Counted from the stretch's first letter, positions 34,901 through 47,773 are shown. The stretch: DNA of 64,000 bases from Ursus arctos (GCF_023065955.2 NW_026623050.1:20604501-20668500); one strand, 5' to 3'. Made by a program: numbers and translations. The notes: generated from the sequence alone by a model not told the origin.

Positions 34901-37900
34901 TTTGGAGCAGAGAGAGTATGTCAAAGCATTAACTCACTGTCACCATCTTTTTGTTTTTAATGGAGAAAAGGCTTTAGGTAAGGATACGTTTCTAAGCGAA
35001 GACTATTTCCCTTGCTTCTGTGTCACATAAGCTTTAAAGCATTAATTGTTTCAGAGGTCATGATGTAGTCCAGATTGTGACTACTCAACTCTTTTAAACA
35101 ATTACACTTTAAAAACAAACATACACAAAACAGCTATAAGAGATAATACATTTTTCTACCTAAAATGTTTATGCACTAAAACTGAGCTTCTTAAAAATAT
35201 ATAAACATCTCTGATGTTGCTGAAGTCAAAACTTAGGAACAATCCTTAAAAATCTCTGTGCTTAAGGAATTCAAATGGCAACCCCACAGTGACTTTTGAG
35301 AAACATCCATTTACGAAGTTCCTTAACGTCTCAGGAGCAGAACTTTATAACGCACAGATAAGATACTCTAATAATAACATTGAATACAATGGTCGTGATT
35401 TTTCTTTTAATCTAATAATTTATCTTTCATTTATTCAAATAGTAAAATATATTAACACCAAAAACATTTAACAAAATATCAGCTGTCTTGACATTCATTT
35501 TATTTAAAAAGAAACTATTAAGTAATGTATCTATTGTTTAATTGAGGCTACAATGACAGGCTGTACACTGAAACAAAACACTACCATCCAAAGATCTCGG
35601 CGCCAAAGCTTTCACATTTGTTTCCTGTCTAATGAATTAGTTTCCACCATGCCCATGGTAAAATCATAAGAAAGTAAATCTGAATTTTCAAGCTAATCAA
35701 GAGATTTTCCACTTGCCTTCAGGGATAAGAACACTTTCTCTAAATAATCTCAACTATGTTTTTAATCTTATTGATTCATTGATTCTATACACAAAGCTAT
35801 TAGACTATTAGGAATTCCAGCCCTTTGCCCTAAAAGCAAGAGCTTGGAGTTAGGAGCTGACTTGGGGCCTTGAGAGTATTTGAAGCATTTGTAAAAGTGA
35901 CCTAAGGGCAACTCCGGGCCCTAAAGGATGCTTTCGGTGTTTGCAAAAGCAGCAGGAAGTTCCTAATCCCTTTTTCCTTAAAAGAAGAGATAAATGTCTT
36001 TGATTTGGGATCAAAACATCCAGGGTCCTCCGGAACTATAGTATTCCAAAAAACCCTGAGTACTAAGGATCCTAACCAGAGGTCCGTGGGGAAAATAATA
36101 TTGGTTTTAAGATTAAAAAGGGCTAATCTTTAAGCTAAAAAGGCAGTGAAAGAAACTCAAAAAGGAATTTGACCACTATTGGTTTGGTCTATCAATTAAC
36201 ACCAACTCCAAGTGACAGGAAACCTTTGTGATAAAACATTTAGATAAATAATTCATTTCTTTCTGAATTGGCACATGTTGGAGAAGGCATAGGTAAATTA
36301 TCCAATAAATGCATGGCTATTAAAATGCTCAACATTAAAATGCTCAACACTTGTTCACATTAACTCATTTCTTCAGATACCATCCAAAAGCTATCACAGA
36401 GAAAATCAGAGTATAGCACTTTCCTTGCAAAGAAGTATCATTTACCAATTTGTAAGTGAATTTAGATTGACGATCAGCTGATTCTCCAAATAAAATTTTG
36501 TTATCAAACACAATAACCCAGTTTGCTGTTAACTAATGTTAACTAAGCTTTCATTCAGAATAAACGACCTATAGCTGAAGAATGACAATTACTCTGCCAA
36601 CTAAAGAACCTCCCCTTCCTCTCTAATCCACGTGACTAAATTAGTAGTTAGTCCTTAGTTTTATGAGAGGCAACGAGTCACTGAAGAGGTTTTGGACTAT
36701 GAAGAGGATTTCAATAGCATGCTGCAATATCTTCATAATATGGAAACTATCTTCCAGTCAAGTGCTGAGAGGATCTAATCTTCAAGGATACAATATAATC
36801 TAGTTTTTAATTTTTTTTCTAAATAACCTCCTAGGAGAAAAAAAATCACTTCTCCTTTCTTTTTTCTTTTTGTATCTACCTAATCAAATCATACAAAGCT
36901 ATGAAAATTCTTAGGATTATAATTGCTGAGTTCAACACAGCACAGAAAAAGTAATTTCACAGAAATATATGTAACAAATATATATAGTATATGTGTGTAT
37001 ATATATTTATAAAACTTGATAATCCCTAAAACTCAAGCTGTGATTTATGAAATTAAAAGAGTTTTCATTTTCAAATAGGATTCATGTCTAGCAATATCCT
37101 CACACGCAAAACGGTGTCTGGCTATGGTAAAAGATGTGGCTTAATAAAACAATTTAAGGAAAAGTGGAAAATCCAGCCATTGATGCAAGGGCTTTAGTTA
37201 CAGGGCACAATTAAGTAAGAAATGTCCAAATCCCTAAGATGTCATAGAAACCTGGCTTTTACAGGATAGTGGAAAACGTATACATTTAATACAGGTGCAA
37301 TTACCTAACTTATTTCAAACAGAATGCTTTAAATAAAAATATAAATGATATCTCACATACGATAGTATATATAAGAAGGCACATTACAATGAACACTTCC
37401 TATTGAAAACTGTCAAAAATCTGGGTAAAGTACAATATTATCCTGCAGTGGAATTCTACTAGTAGTTAATGATTTTACAAAGCCTTGCAGGGGTAAAGGC
37501 TCTCTCCTGCTGATTTATGAGATGTTTCTTTCAACCATGCTTCTCCAGTAATTCTATGCAAGGGAGGAAAAAGCAAGAGGCCACAGTGAAGGTTTCTGGG
37601 ATTCGCCATCTAAAAGCTTTTATTCTTCCAAAGAAAGAAAGTTGTGACCTTTGACATTGTGCTATGGTGCCGAAGAAACTGCTCATAAATGTATGTCAGT
37701 AATGAAGCAGAAATCAATAATTTCATTTAATCTAGTGAACTATTATGTAGTGGGACACGATATGTTTGAAGAGCCAAATGTCCTTGTCTTATTAATGACA
37801 CCTATGTTGCTGTTTCATTAAGATGAAAGTTTTGTTTCTGTTTTATATTTTTAAAAATCATCATAATTTTCACTATCATATATGAAAATGTCCACAATAT

Positions 37901-38700
37901 GAAAGTTAACACGAACCCTTTTTTTCTTAAAAGAAAAACACCTCGTAAAAATTCATGCAAATTTTAATGCAGTATTTTCGTTTGACCTCAAATATGGAGA
38001 CACTGCCTTATGATGATAAGTCTCTTAAGAATCAAATTACTTTTCATAATAATTTTACACATGCATATAAATATATAACTGATTTTACAAATATACACAC
38101 TTTTAAGCCACTATATTAGTTGGACTGCTTATTAAAATTGAATAACTGAACTGCTTAGAAAATCATAGTACCAATAACAAGGGTTGGGGGACTGTTTTCC
38201 TTATTTTATTTGATTTTAATAAAATCCAATTTTTACAGGTTAATGAGAAATGGTTGTATTTGTTATACTACATCAACATTACCTGCAAAGTTGGTATTAG
38301 AAGATAATATAAAGAAAAGGGAAGTTTGTTTCTTTAAAAACCAAGCTTTCCCTCTCAAGCTGAAGACCCGGCAGGCTGAAGTTTTAGAAGTACATATTTT
38401 GAAGGAATTTAATAGATGGCACAGAGATGTTTAATAAATAATGAATGCCTATTAATGGTTTCACATATTCACTGATTGTTATTTTTAAAGAGTATGCTCC
38501 CCGAGGTAGAACTGTACATATATAACAGTTATTTCAGATAAAATACAATAGCAATTTAGCCGCTTCATTTACACTAAATAACTAAGTTTGCTGATAATCA
38601 CCATGACATTGATAAAAGTTTTCAGGAAAACATAAAATGGTATTATTTTCCTAAATCATAGCATAGTAGTATTATTTCTAATTTCTAATATATTTCTTCT
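34901..38700. promoter_or_regulatory. 3.8-kb repeat-poor interval of intron 2
   Basis: Longest stretch of intron 2 with no recognised SINE, LINE or DNA transposon, in a gene where SINEs otherwise occur every 1-2 kb. It contains a DR1-type nuclear-receptor motif TGACCTTTGACAT (37645-37657). Selection against insertions is one explanation; enhancer function is inference. Confidence 0.3.
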
Positions 38701-38704
38701 TTGT

Positions 38705-38824
38705 TTTTTTCTTTTTTAAGTAGGTTCCACGCTGGGCTTGGGGCTTGAACTCACAACCCTGAGAGCAAAACCTGAGCAGAGATCAAGAGTCGTACACTTA
38801 ACCATCTGAGCCACCCAGGTGCCC
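38705..38824 (-). mobile_element. Truncated older SINEC
   Basis: Only the head half remains: 'gggcttgaactcacaaccct' to 'gagccacccaggtgcccc'. Confidence 0.88.
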
Positions 38825-39079
38825 CATAATTTCCAACATATTTCTAATTTCTAATTATTTCTATTTTTAATTTCTACAATCATGTTGGACAATCTTAAAA
38901 CAATGAGAAATTACCTTGCTGTTAAGTTTTAGGCAAAATTCTGTGTCCCTAAAAATTGTGCTTGTGTCTCCTCTAAGACTTTAATGACCTATTAATTGCC
39001 TGGTACAAATGGTATTTTTCAGATCTTGTTTTATTGAAACTCTGTTGCATCTGATGTTGTTTCATAAGTTATTTGAACT

Positions 39080-40015
39080 TCTCCTTTGGCTTCTGTGGTT
39101 TAGTACTCTTATCCTGGTTTCCTCCACCTATCCTCTTGACAATCTGAGCAACTGCTTTGGTCTCTGTTGATTGACCATGGTCCTTGCAGTGCACACTCAT
39201 CCTGCTCAAAATCACCCATGATTTAAACTCCACTTAGTAACTGGTAATGTTCAACTCAGTATCTTTATGCCATGCTTCTCCTGGCTTCCAACTGTTCTTT
39301 GGACTACCTGCTAACCAGTTCCACCTAAGACATCTCACAGACACCTAAAATGAACATTTTCCATGCCAAACTCATAACCTTGACCCCTGTATTGGCTACT
39401 CTTCCTGTGTTCTCTATTTTAGTTGGAGGCACCACCATTCACCAAGTCACCCAAACTAGAAATACTGACATCATCCTGAACTTCTTCTTCTCCCTTATTC
39501 CCCAAGTACTGCCAATTTTTAATCCTAATTACAACCTAACATCCCTCTTTCCTTCATCCCCTTACTGCTCCAGTCCAGGCCCTTATAAACTCTCACTGTG
39601 CTTACTGTCACAGCCTCCAACCTGCCTCTAGCCTTGTTCACTGGACTTCTGTTTTCTTCCCAGACTCTCGTAGGATCAATCTAAAACACAAACTGGCCAT
39701 TCCAATCCCCTGCAGCTCATCCCTCACAGATTAAATTCCAGGTTCCTTAACACAGTATATGGCATGTAATGAGTCTTTCCGTGAGTGGATCCTGCCTACA
39801 TCTCCAACTGCACTTCTGGCCGCCACTTCCTTGAAATTTACTCTCAAGCAACACCAAAGAGCTTATTATTCCACACATACCCTGTTGTTTCTCACTTATT
39901 GGACTATCCATCCCCTCATTTAACCAAAATCTAGTTTTCCTTTAAAGTCTAGCGTGAGCATCACGTCCACAAGAACCCGCCCTTAAGTGCCCCTTAGCCC
40001 CTACTCCAAACCCAG
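39080..40015 (+). mobile_element. L2 LINE 3' region
   Basis: 'ctccaacctgcctctagcct', 'ccctgcagctcatccctcac' and 'ttcctttaaagtctagcgtg' follow the L2 3' order. A 93-codon open frame at 39350-39631 is a by-product. Confidence 0.68.
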
Positions 40016-40205
40016 AGAGGCATGGAGAAGTATTTAGAGGTAAAGTGTCAAGATGTCTGTAACTTTTTTATAAAGAAAGATAAAGTAAATAAGGCAAATG
40101 TTAATTAACAGCTGGGAATCTAGGTTAAAGTTATTCAGGTGTTCATTATTCTATCCTTCCACTTGTCTGTAGATCTGAAAATTTTCAATATAAAAAGTTG
40201 GAGAA
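40016..40205 (+). mobile_element. Old L1 tail
   Basis: 'gctgggaatctaggttaaag', 'ctatccttccacttgtctgt' and 'aattttcaatataaaaagtt' resemble an L1 3' terminus. Confidence 0.55.
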
Positions 40206-40239
40206 AATAACACCACATATGCAACTCTGCTAAGAGTAC

Positions 40240-40410
40240 TCTATACTATTTTACAACCATATCATTTTAGTTATTACCTATTTATGAATTCCTTTCTTCC
40301 CCTAACAAATCATTCGAGTCAGAGACTGTTTTTTATTGACTGTGGCATTCTCAGGACCTAGCAGAGTAGGTTTCAATAAGTATCTGTTGAAGAAATAAAT
40401 GATAGTCCTA
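40240..40410 (+). mobile_element. L2 LINE 3' terminus
   Basis: 'aggacctagcagagtaggtt' then 'tcaataagtatctgttgaag' is the L2 end. Confidence 0.7.
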
Positions 40411-41464
40411 AGTCAAAAATAAGCCTAAACACAAAATTCTCAATCAGCAAGTATTTTAGTGCCTACAACATGCCAAGTATCTTAGGTACTCTGGCAGTAG
40501 AACGGAGTATCACTCAAGGTCACTGAAAAATCCCATTAACTAACATAGGAACGTGTTAGTTACATGAGACAATGAGACATGAGCAACATGAGACAATGAA
40601 GAACGACAGAAATGCAGTTGGGAGGGATGACGAAAATGAAAATGGAGAGAACCAGGATTACACAGAGAAGTGAAGTTAGGAAGTTAGGAACTAAGTCCTT
40701 AAAGATTAGGCATGTAGTTTCTAAGTACAATGAGATTCTTCAGGACTCCATCCTTAATTCAGTTCCTACAAAATAGTAGACAGTAAACAGAGACGTTCTC
40801 TCCCACTAAAAATACATAGAAATTCTGCACAGAACATACTCAAAACAGCATCACCACTACTAACAAAATTTTAAGGTCCACGTCAGAGCAGTAAACTTTG
40901 GCCTGATGTCATGATGCTCTATACGTGGCTACAGGCACTAAAGGTTTCTAGAAAGTGGAAGTGGTTTTGTTCCATCACAACATAGTTAATTGAGACCTGA
41001 AACTGGGAACTTGAAAGCACTTGGAGAAAGGATCAGTGGAAAAACTCATTCACCAGCCAGATTAGCAATGAGGCGGCTTTATTCTCAATAAGAAGAAATG
41101 TTTCCCATGACAAATATAAACCCCTGACCTATACCACACAAATCTAATTTTATATAAATTTAAAATCTAAATTTATACAATTAATGTAGAGCAGCCAAGA
41201 ATTAACCCCAAAAGTGGTTCATGACCAGTGAAACCTTGGGGCACCAAAGAGAAATAAACACTTCCATAATATATGGTAAGCCTTACCTAAGATGAGATCA
41301 TAATAAAAAATTAAAAATCACATAAGGAAACAATCTGCCATAAGAGAAAATTACCTGACACTTCAAGAATTTTAGATAATCGTACAGTTGAAGGAAATTA
41401 AAAGATAATAAAATATTTAAAATCATGGAAGAAAAGACAGAAATAAAAGCCATAGGCAATGAAT
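40411..41464. other. Unassigned intron 2 sequence with possible MIR/L2 traces
   Basis: 40440-40500 ('gtgcctacaacatgccaagt') looks like a short reversed L2 or MIR piece. The rest is unassigned. Confidence 0.45.
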
Positions 41465-41570
41465 AATATCTTCTTGATCCTCAGTTACTCAATCTTTAAA
41501 ATGAAAATAGTATGTGTCTCATAAGATTATAAGGATTAGACAAATACATGTTAAGTGCATAGATCATGCC
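41465..41570 (+). mobile_element. MIR SINE fragment
   Basis: 'cctcagttactcaatcttta' and 'aagattataaggattagaca' match the MIR 3' half. Confidence 0.65.
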
Positions 41571-41599
41571 CCTCCCCCCACTCAGTTGGTAGTATCTAT

Positions 41600-41898
41600 T
41601 ATCTGGCAGTAAATGTCAGATACCATATGACTTCACTCATATGTGGAATTTAAAAAACAAAACAAACGATCATAGGGGAAAAAGGAGAGGAAAACCAAGA
41701 AACAGACTCAACTACAGAGAACAAACTGATGGTGACCAGAGGTGAGATGGATGGGGGGATGGGTTAAATAGGTGTTGGGAATTAATACACCTATTATGAT
41801 GAGCACCAGGCGTAGTATATAAGTGCTGAGTCACTAAATTTTACACCTGAAACTAATATTGCACTGTATGTTAACTTACTGAAATTTAAATTAAAATA

Positions 41899-41933
<35 letters not shown>

Positions 41934-41935
41934 AT
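41600..41935 (+). mobile_element. Carnivore L1 3' UTR with expanded AAAT tail
   Basis: 'taccatatgacttcactcat', 'ggtgaccagaggtgagatgg', 'atgatgagcaccaggcgtag' and 'tacacctgaaactaatattg' are the carnivore L1 3' end. Tail is about ten AAAT units (41897-41935). Confidence 0.82.
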
Positions 41936-42639
41936 GCCATAGGGAATAACATACAGATGTGGAAAAAAGAAAAGGATAGGTGAACAGAGCCTAAGAGACA
42001 TGTGGGATACCACTGTGCAAACATATGCATTATGAGAGTTCTAGAAGGAATAGAGAGAAATAATGGGCACAAAGAATATCTGAACAAGTAATTACTGAAA
42101 ACTTTTCCAATTTGATGAAAGAAGTGAATCCACAGAGAAGTTCAATGAACTTCAAGTAGGATAAATTAAAAGAGATCTACAAAGAAATACATTTATAATC
42201 AAGCTGTTGTAAGACAAAAAAAAAAAAAAATCCCAGGGAAACAACAAGAGAGAAGAAACTCATCACATACTTATTATTCCTCAAATAAGATTAAGAGCTA
42301 ATTTCTCATCAGAGACTGTGGAGGCCAGAAGACAGTGGAATGACATATTTAAAGAGACCTAGAAAACTGTAAAACAAGAATTCCATATCCAGTAAAACTG
42401 TTCTTCAGAAATGAGAGAAAAATTAAGACTTCCCAGATAAACAAATGCTAAGGCAGCTTATTCCATTAGACCTGCCCTACAAAAAATGCTAAAGTGAGTC
42501 CTTCAGGTTGAAATGAAGGGACAGTAGACAATTAATTCAAACCCATATAAAGAAATAAAGATCTCCAATAAAAGTAACTAAACAGGCAAATATTAAACTC
42601 AATGTTATTCTATTTTTTGGCCTATACCTCCACTTTTTA

Positions 42640-42825
42640 AAGATTTTTTAAATTTATTTGTCAGAGAGAGATAGAGCACAAGCGGGGGAAGGGGGAGCTT
42701 CAGGGAGAAGGAGAAGCAGGCTCCCCACTGACCAAGAAGCGCAATGTGGGGCTCAATCCCAGGACCCTGGGTCCATGACCTGACCTGAAGGCAGATGCTT
42801 AACCGCCTGAGCCACCCAGACACCT
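42640..42825 (-). mobile_element. SINEC inside L1
   Basis: 18-bp target duplication 'ctatacctccacttttta' (42622-42639), with two changes at 42826-42843. Confidence 0.93.
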
Positions 42826-43562
42826 CTATGCCTCTACTTTTTATTTTCCAATTTAAAAGACAAACGGATTTATATAAATATAAATCTATCTTACTGGGCA
42901 CACATATAAAGATGTAATGCATCCACAATAACATAAAAGAAGACTGAACTGCATAGGACCAAAATGAAATTAAGGTGGCATCAATTCAAACTAGATTGTT
43001 AAAATTTAGGATATTAAGTGTAATCTCTATGGTAACCACAAAGAAATATCTAAAAAATACACACCAAAGGAAATGAGAAGGGGTCACAACGGTTCACTAC
43101 CCAAAATCAACTAAACACAAAAAAAGAATGCAGTAATGGAAGAGAGGGACAAAAAAAGGTAAAAGACATTCAAAAAATAAATAGCAGAATGTCAGAAATC
43201 TATATCAGTGACTATATTAAATGTAAATGGATTAATGGATTAAACTCTCCACCAAAAGACAGAGGCTGGAAGAATGGATTTTAAAAAACCAGGAATTAAC
43301 TACATACTGTCTACAAGAGTTTCACTTTATATCCAATGACATAAATAGGTTGAAAGTGAAAGGACTAGAAAGGGTATTCCATGCAAATGGTAACCAAAAG
43401 AGAGCTGGGTGGCAAATGAAAGAGGCAGACAAAAGTGACATTAAGTCAAAAACTGTTATAAGAGACAAAAGAGGGCATTATATACTAACAAAAGGGTCAA
43501 TTAAGAACATACAACAATTATAAACATATGTGCACCAAAAAACAATCTATATATAGACTCTG

Positions 43563-43581
43563 GTGTGTGTGTGTGTGTGTG

Positions 43582-43647
<66 letters not shown>
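43563..43647. repeat. GT-AC-AT compound microsatellite with perfect palindrome
   Basis: (GT)10 then ATAC, then (AC)n then (AT)n. 43563-43604 is a perfect 42-bp palindrome centred on GTATAC. Lies in the L1 ORF2 remnant. Confidence 0.95.
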
Positions 43648-43651
<4 letters not shown>

Positions 43652-44049
43652 CAAATACAAACAGAATTGAAGTGAGAAATAGACAGTTCTATAATAATAG
43701 TTGGAAACTCCAATACAGCACATTCAACAATGGATAGAACACCTAGACAGAAGAACAATATGGAAATCAGAACTTGAACAACATGGTACACTAATTATAC
43801 TTAACAGACACATGAAGACACTCTACCCAAAAAGAGCAGAACACACATTCTCCTCAAGTACACATGTAACATTCTCCAGGACAGACCACATGCTCAGGTG
43901 CAAAACAAGTCTCAATACATTTTAAAGGTTAAATTCATACAAGGTGTCTTCTCCAATTACAATGGAATGAAGCTAGAAGTAAAAGCACAGAAGGAAAACT
44001 GGAAAACTCACGTGCATGTGGAAATTAAACAAACTATTAATCAATGGTT

Positions 44050-44152
44050 CAACGAAGGGAAGAAGGAAGGGGGAGGAAAGAGGGGGTAGGCACAGCAGGA
44101 AAAGGAGGAGGGGAAGAAGAAGAAGGAGAAAAAGAAGAAGAAGAAAATAATA
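44050..44152. repeat. Purine-rich (G/A) tract in L1
   Basis: About 100 bp almost purely G and A on the plus strand (GGAAG, GGAGG, GAAGAA units), broken by a few pyrimidines near 44088-44096. It replaces the usual L1 ORF2 text here. Confidence 0.88.
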
Positions 44153-44694
44153 ACACTTTGAGACAAATGAAAATGACAATGCAACATACCAAAACTTACG
44201 GAGTTTTGGTGGAATCAGTGCTCAGAAGATCTGGAGCTATAAATGCCTACATTAAATAAGAAAAAAGACCTCAAATCAGTAACCTTAACTACATCTTGAA
44301 AAACTAGATAAAGAAGTAAAAACTAAACTGAAAGCTAGTAGAACGAAGAAAAGAATAAAGATTAGAATGGAGGTAAATGAAAAAGGCTAGAAAAACAACA
44401 ATCAACAGAACCAAAAACTGGTTCTTTGAAAAGATGAACAAAATTGACAAATTGTTAGCTAGACTGACAAAGAAAAAAAAAAAGAAAACAAATAAATGAA
44501 AATGGGGACATTACTACCAACTTTACAAAAACAAAAAAGATTGTAAGACAATATTATGAACAATTGTATACCTACAACTTAAACTATATGAAATGCAGAA
44601 ATTCTAAAAACACACAAATTATCTAAATGACTCAAAGTAATTAAAAATCACAATAGCCTTATAATGAGTAAAAAGACTGAATCAGGAATCAAAA

Positions 44695-45390
44695 ACCTCC
44701 CAAATATGAGAATGCAAGTTGGTACAGCTACTTTGGAAAACCGTGTGGAGGTCCCTTAAAAAGTTAAAAATAGAGCTACCTTATGACCCAGCAATTGCAC
44801 TACTGGGTATTTACCACAAAGATAAAGACATAGTGAAGAGAAGGGCCATATGCATCCCAATGTTCACAGCAGCATTGTCCACAATAGCTAAATTGTGGAA
44901 GGAGCCGAGATGCCCTTCAACAGACGAATGGATTAAGAAGATGTGGTCCATATATACAATGGAATATTCCTCAGCCATTAGAAAGAACGATTACACAACA
45001 TTTGCAGCAACATGGACGGGACTGGAGGAGATTATGCTAAGTGAAATAAGTCAGGCAGAGAAAGACAATTATCATATGGTTTCACTCATTTGTGGAACAT
45101 AAGAAATAGGGAGATCGGCAGGAGAAGGAAGGGAAGAACAAGGGGGGGGGGTAAATAGAAGGGGGAATGAACCACAAGAGGCTATGGACTCTAGGGAAAC
45201 AAACTGAGGGCTTCAGAGGGGAGGGAGGTGGGGGATTGGGATAGGCCGGTGATGAGTATTAAGGAGGGCACATATTGCATGGAGCATTGGGTGTTATATG
45301 CAAATAATGAATCATGGAACACTACATCAAAAACTAAGGATGTACTGTATGGTGACTAACATAACATAATAAAAAATTATTATTAAAAAA
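44695..45390 (+). mobile_element. Younger L1: ORF2 C-terminus and 3' UTR, 5' truncated
   Basis: A continuous 127-codon frame (44719-45102) matches the L1 ORF2 C-terminus: ELPYDPAIALLGIY, CPSTDEWIKKMW, IYTMEYSSAIRKND, MLSEISQAEKD. It is followed by the carnivore 3' UTR, a G9 run near 45143 and the end 'ggtgactaacataacataat' plus A-rich tail. Far better preserved than the L1 on either side, so inserted later. Confidence 0.92.
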
Positions 45391-46670
45391 AAAGTCAAAA
45401 GAAAGAACAAAGTTGGAATGCTCACATTTCCTGATTTAAAACTTACTGCAAAGCTACAATAATCAAAAAGTATGGTACTGGCATAAAGGCAGGCATATAG
45501 ACCAACAGAATAAAGAGTCCAGAAATAAATCCTATGGGTAATTGATTTCAACAAGGGTGCCAAATCCATTCAATAAGGAACAAAGAGTCTCTTCAATGAA
45601 CAGTGTTGGGACCATTGGATTTCCTACCACGGGATTTGGTGACGGATTCTTAGATCTAACAACAAAAGTACAAGCAACAAAAGAAAAAATAAATTGAATG
45701 TAATCAAAATTTAAAACTTTGTGCATCAAAGAACATTATCAAGAAAATGAAATGACAAAATATAGAATTGGAGAAAATATTTGTAAATCATATAGCTGAT
45801 GACTATCCAGAATATGAAAAAAACAACCTCCTACAACCCAACAATAATAAAAAATTCAACAACCCAATTTTTAAAAATGGGCAATAGATATTTCTCCAGA
45901 GAAAATATACAGCTGGCCAGTAAGTACATGAAAAGATCATTAGTCATTAGGGAAATGCAATTCAAAACCACAATGAGGTAACATTTCACACTTACTGTGG
46001 GATAATAATAATAATAAGGAAATAATAAGCATTGGTGTGGACATGGAAAATCTGAATCCCTTGCACACTGCTGGTGGGAATGTAAAATGGTGCAGCAACT
46101 GTGGAAAACAGGTGGCTCCCCAAAAGGTTAAATGCAGAATTACCCTATGATCTAGCAATTCCACTGCTAGGCATATGCCCAAAAGAAGTGAAAACAGGGA
46201 CTGAGATACTTGTATACCAATGTTCACTGCAGAATTACTCACAAGAGCCAAAAGAAGGAACAAACAAATTATGCATCAACAGATGACTAGATAAATGTAA
46301 GGTGGTATATCATACAATGGAATCTTATTCAACCATGAAAATGAGGTACTAATCACATGCTACAACATGGATGAAACTTGAAAATACTATGCTAAGTGAA
46401 AGAAGCCAGACACAAAATCCACATGTTGTAGAATTCTATTTTTTATGATACGTCCAGAATAAGCAAATCTACAGAGACAGAAATCAGATTAGTGGTTCCA
46501 GAGTATAAGTGAAGAGAGAACTGGGAGGTGTGGGTTTTCTTTTGAGGTGCTGGATATATTCCGAAATTAGATAATGTGACAGATGCATAAAACCCACAGA
46601 ATTACACACTTTCAAAAGGTGAACTTTGTGATATGTGAATTCTACTTCAATAAAACTGCTACTAAAAAAA
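45391..46670 (+). mobile_element. Old L1 ORF2 3' half and 3' UTR
   Basis: 'gaacaaagttggaatgctca', 'aagtatggtactggcataaa', 'gcatatgcccaaaagaagtg' and 'cagattagtggttccagagt' run in L1 order to the 3' end. Possibly the remainder of the L1 left of 44694, with a middle part of ORF2 deleted. Confidence 0.82.
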
Positions 46671-46769
46671 TTTTCCATGCTAGATATAGGCTACCACTAT
46701 GCCCCTCTTTCCAAGGAATAATAATAATAATGACACAGAGTCAACCATTTATTTAAATCTCAACCTTTT

Positions 46770-46958
46770 TTAAAAGATTTTATTTGAGAGAGCACGGAGT
46801 GAGAGCGTGAGCCGCGGAAGGGGGAGGGTTAGAGGGAGAAGCAAAATCCCCACTGAGTGAAGAGCCAACGCGCTCCGGCTTGATCCCAGGATGCTGGGAT
46901 CATGACCTGAGCAGGCTTGATCCCAGGACGCTTAACCTACTGAGCCACCCAGGTGCCC
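46770..46958 (-). mobile_element. SINEC with small internal duplication
   Basis: Target duplication 'ctcaacctttt' at 46759-46769 and 46959-46969. 'gcttgatcccagga' occurs twice within it. Confidence 0.92.
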
Positions 46959-47434
46959 CTCAACCTTTTGACTACAAGAGCCTCATTCCTTGGAGGTTAA
47001 AGATACACTGAAAATCACTGCTTTAGCTCAAACTTCCATGTGAACAGATATATCAACAAACGCTGAACCTCTAATAGGGCTGGAGCTCCATCTCCCTGCA
47101 CTGGAGTTAGACACAGGAAAAGAAACTCCATGAAGTGTTACAGGGCAGGTAATGTAGAAACGCATTAGTGATTTTATTTGAAAATTGCCTATTTTCTACA
47201 GCAACAACAAAGTCTTACACAAATACAGCAGTAAAGGGTGAGTTGCACAATGATAAAGTAATACTTTAAAAGTAAATATTAAGGAATTAAAGAAGTGTCT
47301 TTAATCTCAGGGTCAGTTCCACTACAATTCTCTTTTCTAAATTCTGGATTAGAAGAAATATATTTGAATATAGAAAGACACGTTTCCACACAATACACAG
47401 GAGAAAATGTTTACTTAAACACTGCAAATTCATG

Positions 47435-47547
47435 ACTCAAATCAGCACACTTGAGCTTAATACCAGACCTAGTAGCCGTGCCTTTGGGGAAGGCAGTTAA
47501 CTCCTTCCACCTTTATATTCCTTATCTGCAAAATAGAAACTTCTAAG
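47435..47547 (+). mobile_element. MIR SINE fragment
   Basis: 'ggcagttaactccttccacc' and 'ttccttatctgcaaaataga' match MIR. Confidence 0.68.
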
Positions 47548-47562
47548 ACTACAAGCTGTGAT

Positions 47563-47759
47563 TTTTTTTTTAAAGATTTTATTTATTTATTTGACAGAGA
47601 GAGAGACAGCCAGTGAGAAAGGGAACACAAGCAGGGGGAGTGGGAGAGGAAGAGGCAGGCTCCAAGTGGAGGAGCCCGATGCGGGGCTCGATCCCAGGAC
47701 TCTGGGATCATGCCCTGAGCCGAAGGCAGCCGCTTAACTACTGAGCCACCCAGGTGCCC
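47563..47759 (-). mobile_element. SINEC, young subfamily
   Basis: Perfect 14-bp target duplication 'ctacaagctgtgat' at 47549-47562 and 47760-47773. Confidence 0.95.
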
Positions 47760-47773
47760 CTACAAGCTGTGAT

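Larger units (their letters stand above)
42100..44694 (+). mobile_element. Old L1: ORF1 end and ORF2 N-terminal half, decayed
   Basis: ORF1/linker-type text at 42240-42600 ('actgtggaggccagaagaca'), then ORF2 endonuclease region from about 43200 ('aaatgtaaatggattaatgg', 'gtaaccaaaagagagctggg', 'aacattctccaggacagacc'). Many stops. Interrupted by a SINE and by microsatellite and purine-rich expansions. Confidence 0.78.

Noticed and set aside
44719..45102. 127-codon frame as a host gene
   Set aside because: It is the C-terminus of L1 ORF2, followed by the L1 3' UTR and A-rich tail.
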